Shown: positions 1 through 9,552 of the stretch, one piece after another | Layout: each line of letters starts with the position of its first letter | Numbering within the stretch: position 1 is the first letter of the stretch | DNA from: JBHIKY01 sp042139015 | GTDB taxonomy: Bacteria > Bacillota > Bacilli > Bacillales > Marinococcaceae | Assembly: GCF_042139015.1 (NCBI RefSeq) | Contig: NZ_JBHIKY010000016.1 | Location: 19,588-83,587 of the forward strand | Length of the DNA: 64,000 bases | Reading direction: 5' to 3' | The notes under the pieces: generated by a model | Database searches by the model: none | The model's input: only the letters and a program-made list of their open reading frames with translations | Told to the model about the DNA's origin: nothing | Made by a program: the position numbers and the translations under genes

Positions 1-152
1 GATATCAGCACAAAAAAGTGAAAGACACTGCCATCCGTGCATGGAATTGCCCAACATGCGGCCGTCATCATCATAGAGACAAGAATGTAGCACAAAATAT
101 TAAAACCGAAGCCGAATGGATTCTAACCGCGGGGACTGCGGAGTTAGCCTGA
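1..152 (+). CDS. tnpB: C-terminal end of an IS605-type TnpB (OrfB), 5' end outside the window
   Basis: The reading frame is open from the window edge to the TGA at 150-152. It encodes the typical TnpB tail: a zinc-ribbon half (CPTCG), then HRDKN and a QNI stretch. The RD..N part carries the last RuvC-type catalytic aspartate of the family, so this end looks intact. TnpB proteins are RNA-guided nucleases of IS200/IS605 elements. The hairpin at 190-225 is the matching element end. The N-terminal nuclease motifs lie outside the window, so activity cannot be judged. Confidence 0.85.
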   Translation, partial: YQHKKVKDTAIRAWNCPTCGRHHHRDKNVAQNIKTEAEWILTAGTAELA

Positions 153-189
153 TAAAGTAACCGGTGGGTACAGCGGTGTTCTCAGGAAT

Positions 190-233
190 CTCCATCTTCA
201 AATAGCGTTATCCATTAAGGTGGAGTAGTTCAA
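190..233 (+). mobile_element. Right-end hairpin of the IS605-type element
   Basis: About 40 bases after the tnpB stop, CTCCATCTT (190-198) pairs with AAGGTGGAG (217-225) over 9 bp with one G-U pair, followed by TTCAA (229-233). Right ends of IS200/IS605 elements carry such a sub-terminal hairpin, which also forms the 3' part of the guide RNA used by TnpB. The exact cleavage point is inferred. Confidence 0.65.
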
Positions 234-315
234 GTTAAACATTTTCTCACATATTCAGCGACAAAATGACAATTTTTTGTTATAACATAGAAGAATAGGG
301 AAAGGAAGGAACGGC

Positions 316-621
316 ATGGCATTTGGTATCTCAAAATCCGAATTAAACGAGTGGAAAGAAAAAGCATCAAATGGCCGCGTTTCTCTACTGACACATTATT
401 GGTACGACCCTCGTTTTCCGGAACACCGCTCAGTGACCAAAGCCGGATGTACAGATATTGACATTCTTATACAATGGGGAAGGAAGTACGGATTAAAAGA
501 GGAATGGATTCACCAAAGGGAGCACTTCCCTCATTTTGATTTACTTGGGGACCGCCAGCTGCGTATTCTCCAGGCAGAAGGAAAGTACGATCATATCCGG
601 CGATTTATTTTAAAGACATAA
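316..621 (+). CDS. yneQ: YneQ-like conserved hypothetical protein
   Basis: The product is 101 residues, soluble, with no signal peptide or membrane segment. It begins MAFGISKSEL and holds LTHYWYDPRFP, VTKAGC, WGRKYGL and FPHFDLLG stretches that I recognise from Bacillus YneQ. The ATG at 316 has an AAAGGAAGG ribosome site just upstream. In B. subtilis yneQ lies near yneR, yneT and parE/parC; here those genes are elsewhere in the same window, so the block has been rearranged. No function is known to me. Confidence 0.7.
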   Translation: MAFGISKSELNEWKEKASNGRVSLLTHYWYDPRFPEHRSVTKAGCTDIDILIQWGRKYGLKEEWIHQREHFPHFDLLGDRQLRILQAEGKYDHIRRFILKT

Positions 622-686
622 TTCATATGTTTAAAGGGAAACAACAGAGGTAAGAGAAAGGTTAAATAAGTTTTGGAGGGTAAATT

Positions 687-1523
687 ATGCAGGCAGATCA
701 ACAAGAAATTATAAATGCATTACAGGTGAAGCCGAACATTGATGTAAAAAAGGAAATTTCTGAAAGAAAAGATTTTTTAAAAACATATGTGGAAAATGCC
801 GGTATGCGTGGTTTTGTTCTCGGGATTTCCGGGGGCCAGGATTCAACCTTAGCCGGAAAACTTGCCCAGATGGCTGTAGATGAATTAAATAAAGAGAAGA
901 CAAAAGAGCAGACAGAACCATATCAATTTATCGCTCTTCGTCTTCCATATGGACGTCAGTTCGATGAGGAGGATGCTGTCAGAGCACTCGAATTTATCTC
1001 CCCTTCCAGTAAATATACGGTAAACATTCAAAAAGCCGTCGATGCTTCTGAGAAAGCGTTTGAAGAAGCTACTGGAAGAAAAATGAGCGATTTTAACAAG
1101 GGAAATACGAAGGCCAGAGAACGAATGAAAGTACAGTATGATATCGCTGCAGAATATAACTGCCTCGTTATTGGTACGGACCATGCAGCAGAAGCAGTAA
1201 CCGGATTTTACACGAAGCACGGGGACGGCGCCTGTGATATCGCACCACTGTTCGGGCTCAATAAACGCCAGGGTAAAGAGCTGCTGCGGGAACTGCAGGC
1301 ACCGCCGCAGACCTTCGAAAAAATACCGACTGCCGATCTTGAGAGCGATAAACCAGGCCTCTCCGACGAAGAAGCTCTCGGCCTGACCTATAATCAAATT
1401 GATGATTTCTTAGAAGGAAAAATTATTGATTCAGAAGCGGAAAAAAACATTATTCACCGCTATAATACCACCGAGCACAAAAGAGCCATCCCAGTGACGG
1501 TACATGATGACTGGTGGAAATAA
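687..1523 (+). CDS. nadE: NH3-dependent NAD+ synthetase NadE
   Basis: NadE makes NAD+ from deamido-NAD+, ATP and ammonia in the cytoplasm, the last step of NAD synthesis. The 278-residue protein matches the length of the bacterial ammonia-dependent form (about 272 in B. subtilis) and has no glutaminase domain. The ATP pyrophosphatase P-loop SGGQDS is at residues 48-53, and the later VIGTDHAAEAVTGFYTK stretch is typical of the deamido-NAD site. A GGAGGG ribosome site precedes the ATG. It appears to be transcribed alone. Confidence 0.96.
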   Translation: MQADQQEIINALQVKPNIDVKKEISERKDFLKTYVENAGMRGFVLGISGGQDSTLAGKLAQMAVDELNKEKTKEQTEPYQFIALRLPYGRQFDEEDAVRALEFISPSSKYTVNIQKAVDASEKAFEEATGRKMSDFNKGNTKARERMKVQYDIAAEYNCLVIGTDHAAEAVTGFYTKHGDGACDIAPLFGLNKRQGKELLRELQAPPQTFEKIPTADLESDKPGLSDEEALGLTYNQIDDFLEGKIIDSEAEKNIIHRYNTTEHKRAIPVTVHDDWWK

Positions 1524-1616
1524 TTATAATTTAGAATTCGTGCTGCCATACATTTTCAAGAATTATGTGTATGTGACAGCAAACGATGTGCAGTATAAAG
1601 AATGGGAGAGGACGGA

Positions 1617-2144
1617 ATGGAAAAGAAATATTGGGTGCTGCTCGGATTGACTTTATTACTCGGAATCATGAGCGGTATTGTCATTGAAACTTTTCGATCA
1701 GCTGGAGACACCCAACCTCTGCAGCAAGTAATTTCTGCAGATTCTGAGCACGTGCTGGGATACGGGGAAACGGCTGATATCAATGGGTTTGATATCACCG
1801 TGCACGAGTCTTACATAACGTCTCAGGATAACGAAGAATTATTAGTAGTAGATGTTTCCTTTTTTAATAACTCTGAGTCCAATAAGGAAATTCCATTGTT
1901 TAATACAATGGTAACGAATGAAGAAGGTTATAGCTTTACTCACGTGTCCGATTTCGAAGACCGCCGTTTGATCGGCGGCCAGCTTCGTCCGGAAGGTCTG
2001 CGCAGAGGCACAGTCGCCTTTGAGCTTGATAAACAGAGTGATTACTATGAATTTTCCTACACTGATCATACTGGCCGCGGTCTCGCTTCCTGGGCGCTTG
2101 AGCCTTCCGCACAAAGCGGGGAGGGAGAAGATGCCACTTCCTGA
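1617..2144 (+). CDS. Membrane-anchored extracellular protein with a DUF4352-like domain
   Basis: The product starts MEKKYWVLLG and has one hydrophobic N-terminal segment (about residues 5-25) that would anchor it or serve as an uncleaved signal; there is no lipobox cysteine. The remaining ~150 residues look like the telokin-like DUF4352 fold: a short motif, then DVSFFNNSESNKEIPLF, a typical conserved-beta-strand pattern, and a C-terminal YEFSYTD strand. I chose ATG 1617 over 1602 because GGGAGAGG lies at proper distance from 1617. The function is unknown; the fold suggests an extracellular ligand-binding or adhesion role. Confidence 0.55.
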   Translation: MEKKYWVLLGLTLLLGIMSGIVIETFRSAGDTQPLQQVISADSEHVLGYGETADINGFDITVHESYITSQDNEELLVVDVSFFNNSESNKEIPLFNTMVTNEEGYSFTHVSDFEDRRLIGGQLRPEGLRRGTVAFELDKQSDYYEFSYTDHTGRGLASWALEPSAQSGEGEDATS

Positions 2145-2162
2145 TAGAAAAGTGTTGCCTTC

Positions 2163-2190
2163 TTGACGAATTCATGATATTTTGTAAAAT
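2163..2190 (+). promoter_or_regulatory. Sigma-A-type promoter for metA
   Basis: TTGACG at 2163-2168 and TAAAAT at 2185-2190 are separated by 16 bases, about 60 bases before the metA start. The short leader leaves no room for an S-box or T-box riboswitch. Confidence 0.55.
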
Positions 2191-2249
2191 TAACAGGATA
2201 GACATAAATAGAGAGAGAATCGATTTTCATGAAGGAGTCAGAGAGTAAT

Positions 2250-3158
2250 ATGCCAATTAAAGTACCTGATTATCTGCCAGCGAAAGATGTCCTTTCTAAA
2301 GAAAATATTTTTGTAATGAATGAAAGCAGGGCGTATAACCAGGATATCCGCCCGCTTAAAATTGTCATACTAAATCTGATGCCATTAAAGGAAACTACCG
2401 AAACACAAATATTAAGAATGCTTGGCAATACGCCTTTGCAGGTGGATGTATCGCTGCTGCATCCTGATACACACCAGTCAAAAAACACCCCTCATGAGCA
2501 CCTGGCAAGCTTCTATAAGACTATAGACGAAGTTAGCAGCAGGAAATTTGATGGCATGATAATCACTGGTGCTCCAGTGGAAAAAATTCCATTCGAGGAA
2601 GTGGATTACTGGGAGGAAATGAAAAACATCCTGGAATGGAGCAAAACCAACGTCACTTCCACTCTTCATATTTGCTGGGGAGCCCAGGCAGCCTTATATC
2701 ATCATTATGCTATCCCTAAACACGCCATGGACCAAAAAATATTTGGGGTATTCGAACACCAGGTAAAAAATCCAAACAGCAGCCTGCTGAGAGGATTTGA
2801 TGATCAGTTCTTTGCTCCTCATTCAAGATATACAGAAACACGCAGCGAGGATGTAGAACAAGTCCCTGATCTTGAAATTTTATCCGAGTCGAAAGAAGCA
2901 GGACTTTACCTGCTGGCGGCGAAAAACGGTAAGCAGATATTTGTTACAGGCCACAGTGAGTATGATGCGGAAACATTAAGATATGAATTTGAACGGGATG
3001 CCAGACGAGGTATTTCCACAAAAATGCCAATTAATTATTTTCCGGAGAACAACCATTTATTGAAACCATCGTTAAAATGGCGTGCCCACTCCAATCTTTT
3101 GTTTACGAACTGGCTTAATTACTATGTATATCAACAAACACCTTACGATTTTGCGTAA
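2250..3158 (+). CDS. metA: Homoserine O-acetyltransferase (MetA family)
   Basis: MetA activates the hydroxyl of homoserine for methionine synthesis in the cytoplasm. The 302-residue protein is full length when started at the ATG at 2250 (MPIKVPDYLP), the family's usual start; GAAGGAG lies 12 bases upstream. The catalytic Cys is at residue 142 (HICWGAQ) and the His-x-Glu pair is in VTGHSEYD. Residue 111, in GAPVE, is Glu. In this family Glu111 goes with acetyl-CoA and Gly111 with succinyl-CoA, so the enzyme is probably an acetyltransferase despite the usual succinyltransferase label. It is monocistronic, with a promoter and a terminator. Confidence 0.95.
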   Translation: MPIKVPDYLPAKDVLSKENIFVMNESRAYNQDIRPLKIVILNLMPLKETTETQILRMLGNTPLQVDVSLLHPDTHQSKNTPHEHLASFYKTIDEVSSRKFDGMIITGAPVEKIPFEEVDYWEEMKNILEWSKTNVTSTLHICWGAQAALYHHYAIPKHAMDQKIFGVFEHQVKNPNSSLLRGFDDQFFAPHSRYTETRSEDVEQVPDLEILSESKEAGLYLLAAKNGKQIFVTGHSEYDAETLRYEFERDARRGISTKMPINYFPENNHLLKPSLKWRAHSNLLFTNWLNYYVYQQTPYDFA

Positions 3159-3164
3159 AGAAAC

Positions 3165-3200
3165 AACTGTCTCCAGGAACGTCCTTGAGGCAGTTTTTTT
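3165..3200 (+). terminator. Rho-independent terminator of metA
   Basis: AACTGTCTCCAGGA pairs with TCCTTGAGGCAGTT around ACG, followed by a run of seven or more T. Confidence 0.85.
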
Positions 3201-3277
3201 CCGGCTTGTTTATATAATGGCCAATAAAAATTTAATGGTATAATGAGAACGAGCGTTTTGAAGAGAAGGTGAAAACT

Positions 3278-4498
3278 ATGGATGCACTGGATGTTGTTAT
3301 GAATAAAGATAGGGTTTTTCCATTTTTTCAACCCATTATCAGCGCCGATAAGCTTGAAGTTGCAGGCTATGAGGTGCTAGGTTTTTTTCAGGATGACGAA
3401 GGGGATTTCATCAGCCTGGGCTTTTTCTTTCAAGATCCTTCCATTCCAGAAGAATACCGGTTAGAAATTGAAGAGCGGATACATCATATCGCACTCAATC
3501 AATACATAAAAGAGCAGCGTACTGATTATCTATTTTTAAATGTTGATATAAACCTGGTTGTTTCTGACGGGGGAGAAGCTTTCTTTGAAAAGCTGTTTGA
3601 ATGGCAGAAACAAGGGCTTCCCTTTCAAAATATCATATTAGAAATTAAAGAACATGATTTTAACGGAGAACTGTCACATCTAAAGCATTTTGTACAATAC
3701 GCCCAATCTCTCGGCTTATTTATTGCCTTGGATGATGTTGGAAAGAGCACCACCCACCTTGATGAAATTGCTTATTTAAAGCCAAATATTATCAAGGTCG
3801 ATCTTGCATTTATGGAGGATGAATCATTTCCCAGCATGTTTCGTGATGTGCTGCAATCCCTGTCGCTCTTGTCAAAAAAAATCGGGGCTTCCCTTTTATT
3901 CGAAAGAATACGTAATTTTAATCAGTTGAATTATGCATGGCGCCACGGTTCCCGCTATTACCAGGGACCGTATTTAGGGAAACCAAAGCAGGAAATGATC
4001 AAAAAAGATGCGCATAAAGAATCTCTAAAAAAAGATTTTCGTCATTTTATAAATTATGAACGAAAAAAAATTGAAGCGCAGATGCAGCTCAGTAAAATTT
4101 TAAGCCAGCGCTTAAAAGAAGAGATAAAAGATTCAAAGAAAACCGCAGATATTGACGAGCTTACGAAAAGCATAGCGGTCTCCCTTGAAGATATTTGCTT
4201 TCGTGTTTATATATGCGATAATGAAGGATTTCAACAATCCGGAAATGCTGTTAAAAGGATTGATAATGCCTGGGAATATCATGCGGAAGAAAGAAACCGC
4301 AACTGGAGCTGGCGTCCATATTTCCTGGAGAACATTGTTCGGATGAATTATGAAAAAGATGGAATTTTATCAGATTTATATGCAGATATTCACCGCGAGG
4401 AGATGATCCGTACGTATTCCTATCCACTACAGGAGGATTTATACGTATTTATCGATATTCCATACTCGTATCTCTACGAGAAAGACTTTTTAATCTAA
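3278..4498 (+). CDS. ykuI: YkuI-like EAL-domain protein (c-di-GMP binding or hydrolysis)
   Basis: The 406-residue protein has the same length and layout as B. subtilis YkuI: an EAL phosphodiesterase domain (about 1-250), a charged helical linker, and a PAS-like C-terminal domain ending in PYSYLYEKDFLI. Most EAL metal and catalytic residues are visible: Glu32 (EVLG), the Asn in FLNVDINL, Glu in EIKEHD, the DD pair in ALDDVG, Lys in IKVDL, and QGPYLGKP. The usual Arg after EVLG, which contacts the nucleotide phosphate, is Phe36. Hydrolysis may therefore be weak and the protein may act as a c-di-GMP sensor. ATG 3278 is preferred over GTG 3269 because GAGAAGG precedes it. An extended -10 (TGGTATAAT) lies at 3236-3244. 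Confidence 0.85.
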   Translation: MDALDVVMNKDRVFPFFQPIISADKLEVAGYEVLGFFQDDEGDFISLGFFFQDPSIPEEYRLEIEERIHHIALNQYIKEQRTDYLFLNVDINLVVSDGGEAFFEKLFEWQKQGLPFQNIILEIKEHDFNGELSHLKHFVQYAQSLGLFIALDDVGKSTTHLDEIAYLKPNIIKVDLAFMEDESFPSMFRDVLQSLSLLSKKIGASLLFERIRNFNQLNYAWRHGSRYYQGPYLGKPKQEMIKKDAHKESLKKDFRHFINYERKKIEAQMQLSKILSQRLKEEIKDSKKTADIDELTKSIAVSLEDICFRVYICDNEGFQQSGNAVKRIDNAWEYHAEERNRNWSWRPYFLENIVRMNYEKDGILSDLYADIHREEMIRTYSYPLQEDLYVFIDIPYSYLYEKDFLI

Positions 4499-4577
4499 TA
4501 CTACTGGATGATCATTTGGTCTGGCAGATGCTCCTGTCAGATCCGGCTTTTTTTTCAGCAGATAGCGGAGGAGAAAC

Positions 4578-5735
4578 ATGCACACAAAAAAAGGAATTCT
4601 TCCACTAATGTTTTACTTATTTTTTGCTTATTCTTTAATAACCATTATGAGTGGATATATGCCGATTTATTTTCAATTCCAGGGGTTAACTCAATCTCAG
4701 ATAGGAATCCTCATGGCGATGGGGCCGCTTGCATCCGTTTTCGCTCAGCCTTTTTGGGGGTATATGAGTGATAAATGGAAAACAATCAAGCGAGTTTTAA
4801 TTATTTGTGTAATAAGCACGCTGGTCGCTGCGCTTATTTTTTTTCAAGTCACGTCCTACCCGGCGATGATGTTTTTTTTATTTTGCCTGTTTCTGTTTCT
4901 GGCCCCCTGTACCGCTCTCGGAGATAGTCTTACACAAAAGACGGCATTTCAGCACCATGTAAACTTTGGATCAATTCGAATGTGGGGCTCTCTCGGATTT
5001 GCCGTTACGTCTCTCATCACCGGCTGGATACTTGAAAAATGGAGCCCGGGGATCATTTATCTTCCTTTTTTTCTTTGTGGCACCGCCGCACTGATACTCG
5101 TATTGTTATTAAGTGACACTGCCCCGGCAAAAAAACCTGTAACGATCGTTCACGCACTTTCTTTAGGTAAACGGCCGGAAATTGTTTATTTCTTAGGCTT
5201 AGTTTTTTTAATCTCAATAGGGCACCGGGCGAACGATAGTTTTCTCGGATTATTTGTAGTTGAACTTGGAGGCGGCGAGTCAATGATCGGCCAGGCATGG
5301 TTTGTCGGAGTCGTTTCAGAAGCAGCCGTATTTGCCCTGTCTGCTTTATGGTTCCGGAGGTACCCCCCCTTGATTTTTATTATTATCGCAGGGTTTCTTT
5401 ACAGCGGCCGCTGGCTCATCATGTCAACGCTTGATGATCCTGTACATATCATTTGGATTCAGATCCTGCACGGTATAACTTTCGGCCTGATGTATTTTTC
5501 ATCTTTAAACTATATAAGCCGCATAATTCCAGAAGAGCTGCAAGCCACTGGGCATCTTCTGTTTATTACGACGTTTTTTGGAATCTCAGGAATTACTGGT
5601 GCACTCGCCGGCGGGTGGCTCATGGAGAATTTCAGCGGAGCAGGGCTGTATCAAACGCTGGCGCTTTTCAGTGCTGCCGGCGCTGCACTGCTTATTTTCT
5701 ACACGTTAAGGGTCCGAAAGAATACAGCAGTATAA
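4578..5735 (+). CDS. Major facilitator superfamily transporter
   Basis: The 385-residue integral membrane protein has about 12 hydrophobic segments. Loop 2-3 carries GYMSDKWKTIKR, the MFS signature between helices 2 and 3. The fold resembles the LacY/PPP (phenylpropionate)-like MFS group, to which B. subtilis YwbF belongs. The ATG at 4578 follows GGAGGAG. It ends 21 bases before dynA and may be co-transcribed with it. The substrate cannot be told from sequence. Confidence 0.85.
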   Translation: MHTKKGILPLMFYLFFAYSLITIMSGYMPIYFQFQGLTQSQIGILMAMGPLASVFAQPFWGYMSDKWKTIKRVLIICVISTLVAALIFFQVTSYPAMMFFLFCLFLFLAPCTALGDSLTQKTAFQHHVNFGSIRMWGSLGFAVTSLITGWILEKWSPGIIYLPFFLCGTAALILVLLLSDTAPAKKPVTIVHALSLGKRPEIVYFLGLVFLISIGHRANDSFLGLFVVELGGGESMIGQAWFVGVVSEAAVFALSALWFRRYPPLIFIIIAGFLYSGRWLIMSTLDDPVHIIWIQILHGITFGLMYFSSLNYISRIIPEELQATGHLLFITTFFGISGITGALAGGWLMENFSGAGLYQTLALFSAAGAALLIFYTLRVRKNTAV

Positions 5736-5756
5736 TTCAGAAAGGAGCTCTTACTA

Positions 5757-8700
5757 TTGATGGTCCCGTCTGCTTCCAAAGCATTCTGGAAAAAGGACAA
5801 ACGACAACAGTTTTTCGGTGATAAATATCTTCCAGTCCCTGAACTGAAAAAAGCAGCTGCATACTTGTTGTCTTATGATTACATGAATACTGACGATCGC
5901 AAGGCTATCCTGCGGCTTGAGCATAAATGGGAAAGACAGGTCCGCACAGCAGCTGTCTGCGGCCAGTTTTCGGCTGGAAAATCAACCTTGCTGAACCGCG
6001 TTATCGGTGAGACATTTCTTCCCGCCCATCCAATCCCAACCAGTGCTGCCATTGTTCATATCGAAAATGGAGCGGAAGAAGTATTGTTGAAAAATTATGG
6101 GACAGAGACATGGAATGCCGTTGCAGAAACTGACTTGAAGGAAAGCTGGTTCACTGATGGCAGGGAGATTGAAGAAATTTATTGGAAGCGGCCGATACCG
6201 CATATCCCAAGTGGGCTCAAGCTGCTCGATACACCGGGGATGGATTCATCAAATTACCATCACCGCGAAGCTGCAGAATCCCGCCTGCAGGAAGCGGACA
6301 AAATTTTTTTCGTCACAGATTACCAGCAGGCTGAATCAAAGGAAAACATAGATTTTCTTAAAATGCTTAATGAACAGTTCCATGTGCCCGCGCTTGTTAT
6401 CAATCAAATGGATAAACATAACGAGGCTGAAATGACTTTATCCGATTTTCAAGACTCTATAAAGGCGGCACTCTTCAATCATCATATTGAAGTAGATAAC
6501 ATTTATTTTCTATCTGGGATTCAGCCTGACCTTTTTGAAAACAGCTGGCAGGACTTCTGCGCTGATCTTCTTCGAGTTCCTTTACAAGCAGAACAAGAGA
6601 TCAACAAAACCTGTGCGCGTTCTTTATACAAACTATTTACACGGTCGGTACACCGAAGAGAACAGCAGATAATGCCTGATTCCAAGCTGCAACACACGTT
6701 ACAAAGCTATCAACGATTAGAAGATATTGAAAATAAAGTCCGGCATTTGTATGAACGACAGGAACAGATTGAGCACCTGCCAGAACTGTTAGAAAGAGAA
6801 ATACGCTGGGAGTTTGATAAAATATTTACAAACGCAAAGCTGACTCCTTATCATACGAGAAATTTTGCCAAGGACTATCTACAATCACGACAGCAGTTTT
6901 TTCGGATAAAAGGGCTGTTTTCAAAAAAGAAAACAGCAGCTGAAAAAGAGCTGCGGGAAGAACGTCTTCTTGAAAGTCTAAATGAAAATATGAAAGCTTA
7001 TGTAGAAATTCATGTGAAACAAACGCTGCGCAGCATTTGCGAACGCTTTGGTGTTTACAGCCGCTCTATGGCACTAAAAATATTCTCCATTGAGCATAAT
7101 CTAGAAAAATCAAATCTGCACCGGGCAGAACGAAGAGGCGCCCAATATTCTCAGGAATACGTGCTGCTGTACAGCCGATTTCTGACAGAAGAGATAAAAA
7201 GAATGTACAAAGAAGACGTTTCTCAATTGCTGCCAGGGTTAAAAAAAGCGGCAGAGTTGGAAAAAGCATATCAAACCGAGCAAATACAGGGACAAATAAA
7301 AGAATTAGAAACGATATTGAAGAAAGCTCGCTGCTGGTGGAAGCAATCCCACGAATTAAAAAATTTCACGGAAACATTTCTGCAGACTTTGGATAAATCT
7401 GCGGTACAAGCGGAGAAAAGCGGTTTACCGGCGCTTCAACCGCCAATTTTTGTTCCTCAGAAACGATCTGGTAAAAAGGCTGAAATCGATCTATCAGCCT
7501 ATTATCAAAGCTCTTCTGAGGATAAATCGACACTGCCCTCCGCAAAATATGCAGATATATTTGATAATGCGGCCAGAGAAATAGAATCCTATCCAGAACT
7601 TCTGGTACTTAAGGAAGCTCTTACTCAGCGGGCTGCGAGAATCCGCAGAAAGCGGTACCGTGTATCCCTTTTTGGAGCATTTAGCGCGGGTAAATCAACC
7701 ATCGCCAATGCACTGCTCGGAGAAGAAGTACTTCCTGTCTCTGCTGCTCCTACGACTGCCGCCGTTCATTATATTGTATATCCCAAGAAGGATCGTCCAC
7801 ACGGCACGGTAAATGTAACCTATAAAAGCCGCTCTGAGTTAATCGAGGATATAAATGATAATCTTCAAACCGCCTCGTTGTTTATTGATTCGTTACGTGG
7901 TTGGGAAACATTACTTTACGAGTATCAGCTGTTTCTCGAACAAGAAAAGCAGAAAGAAAATAAGAGCTCCAAAGATGAGAGAAAGGAGCTGAAAAACCCA
8001 TTTTCATTATTAACAGAAGAAGAATTTTCTATCGTTCAGGAACTGTACGAGGCAGGACTTCAATACGATAGTATATTAGCAGAGCAGGATTTGCTTTCTC
8101 ACACCGATTATCTTACTCTTTCAAAAGACAGACGCCGGTCGGCTCTGATACGTCATATCACTATATATTTTTCATGCGATTTCACAAAAAAAGGCTGTCA
8201 ATTAATCGATACTCCAGGAATTGGATCCGTTTACCGCCGCCACAGCTACGTGGCACATCAAGAAGTCAAGCGTGCGGATGCAATTTTCTTTGTAAGCTAT
8301 TATAATCATGCATTTGGAAGAGCTGACGAGGAGTTTCTCCGACATGTAGGCAGAGTGAACCAGTTCTTTACGTACGATAAAATATTTTTTCTGGTAAATG
8401 CAGCAGATCTTGCTGAAAATGGGGAGGAAGTACAAAGCGTTCTTACTTATGTATCGACAGAGCTCTCCAGGCTCGGGCTCTCAGAACGTAAAGTCCATCC
8501 CATATCAGGAAAACAAGCTTTAACAGCTAAACAAAACTTGGATGTACAAAATCTCCGTATTTCCGGTATGGATGGGCTTATTAGGTGCATAGATTCGTTT
8601 GTGGACCATCTGTCCCAACAGACAATGACAGCCGATGGCTCAGGAGAAATAAAACAAGCGGTACAGGTAATAGAACAATTAATTGATCAGCAGTCCTTAG

Positions 8701-9473
8701 ATGCAGCAGAGAGGCAGGCACAAATTAATGAGAGGTATCAGCACCACCTGTTTGTTTATCAAGTACTTAACAATTATTCTATATCGACCGATAAACATTT
8801 AATAGCTGAAGAGTGGAGAGAGCTCTTATTTTATATAAAACAGCGTGTTTTTTATCGTTATTTCGATGAATATAATCGACTTTTCAGCCCGGTGCAGTTC
8901 AATCTGTCCCAGTCTTTTCAAAAACAGTTAGAAAGACAGACTAACGAGCTTATTAGATTTGTCTTTCGTGAGCTTGCACAGGAGCTGAGAACAGCTCAAA
9001 TTCGGATTGAGAATTTTATAGAAAAGCATTGGAAATATATGCAGAGAGAACTTCTCCAAGGCTTACCCGCATATATGCACGCCGTCTATATCGAGCAGCC
9101 TTTTATGGACTTTTCAGGAATCGGAGTAATTGAAGAAACAACCGTTAAAAGCATGAATATATCAGTCCCAGAGCAGGCAGGAGACTCCCATAAGTTTTTT
9201 ATCGAAAATTTCAGCCGTCAGTGGAAGGAACTGCTCGAGGAGAAATTGCGGCCATATGCCGGTGAATATCTACAAAAGTATGAAAAAATTCTGCTCACTG
9301 AATACCTGCAGAGGTTTCAAAGCGAATGGCAGCAGCTTCGGACCGGTCATATCGAAAGAGCTGAATTTCACCTCGAATACTATTCTCAAACAGGTACAGA
9401 ATTAAATGTAGATAACTATGAAAAGTCGAAAGATAGGCTGCTTAAATTAATCCCTCCAGAATTTGGTGAATAA
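5757..9473 (+). CDS. dynA: Dynamin-family protein DynA with two GTPase heads
   Basis: Bacterial dynamin of the DynA (YpbR) type, which tethers and fuses membranes and helps cells survive membrane damage and phage. At 1238 residues it is slightly longer than the ~1190 of B. subtilis. It is an internal fusion of two dynamin units. The first has the P-loop GQFSAGKST (about residue 65) and DTPGMDSS with NQMDKH; the second has GAFSAGKST (about residue 640) and DTPGIGSV with VNAADL. Long helical stalks follow each GTPase. The TTG at 5757 lies 9 bases after AAAGGAG; the ATG at 5760 is the alternative. Both G domains keep their motifs, so both should bind GTP. Confidence 0.93.
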   Translation: MMVPSASKAFWKKDKRQQFFGDKYLPVPELKKAAAYLLSYDYMNTDDRKAILRLEHKWERQVRTAAVCGQFSAGKSTLLNRVIGETFLPAHPIPTSAAIVHIENGAEEVLLKNYGTETWNAVAETDLKESWFTDGREIEEIYWKRPIPHIPSGLKLLDTPGMDSSNYHHREAAESRLQEADKIFFVTDYQQAESKENIDFLKMLNEQFHVPALVINQMDKHNEAEMTLSDFQDSIKAALFNHHIEVDNIYFLSGIQPDLFENSWQDFCADLLRVPLQAEQEINKTCARSLYKLFTRSVHRREQQIMPDSKLQHTLQSYQRLEDIENKVRHLYERQEQIEHLPELLEREIRWEFDKIFTNAKLTPYHTRNFAKDYLQSRQQFFRIKGLFSKKKTAAEKELREERLLESLNENMKAYVEIHVKQTLRSICERFGVYSRSMALKIFSIEHNLEKSNLHRAERRGAQYSQEYVLLYSRFLTEEIKRMYKEDVSQLLPGLKKAAELEKAYQTEQIQGQIKELETILKKARCWWKQSHELKNFTETFLQTLDKSAVQAEKSGLPALQPPIFVPQKRSGKKAEIDLSAYYQSSSEDKSTLPSAKYADIFDNAAREIESYPELLVLKEALTQRAARIRRKRYRVSLFGAFSAGKSTIANALLGEEVLPVSAAPTTAAVHYIVYPKKDRPHGTVNVTYKSRSELIEDINDNLQTASLFIDSLRGWETLLYEYQLFLEQEKQKENKSSKDERKELKNPFSLLTEEEFSIVQELYEAGLQYDSILAEQDLLSHTDYLTLSKDRRRSALIRHITIYFSCDFTKKGCQLIDTPGIGSVYRRHSYVAHQEVKRADAIFFVSYYNHAFGRADEEFLRHVGRVNQFFTYDKIFFLVNAADLAENGEEVQSVLTYVSTELSRLGLSERKVHPISGKQALTAKQNLDVQNLRISGMDGLIRCIDSFVDHLSQQTMTADGSGEIKQAVQVIEQLIDQQSLDAAERQAQINERYQHHLFVYQVLNNYSISTDKHLIAEEWRELLFYIKQRVFYRYFDEYNRLFSPVQFNLSQSFQKQLERQTNELIRFVFRELAQELRTAQIRIENFIEKHWKYMQRELLQGLPAYMHAVYIEQPFMDFSGIGVIEETTVKSMNISVPEQAGDSHKFFIENFSRQWKELLEEKLRPYAGEYLQKYEKILLTEYLQRFQSEWQQLRTGHIERAEFHLEYYSQTGTELNVDNYEKSKDRLLKLIPPEFGE

Positions 9474-9552
9474 TAGTTTACTGTGTTATAATAGCTTATG
9501 AGGCACAAACATCAACAGTTCCTTACCGCGAATGAAGTGCTAAAGGATGGAT

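Noticed and set aside
4508..4771. 87-codon open frame at the start of the MFS gene
   Set aside because: It overlaps the MFS gene in another frame; the translation is not protein-like.
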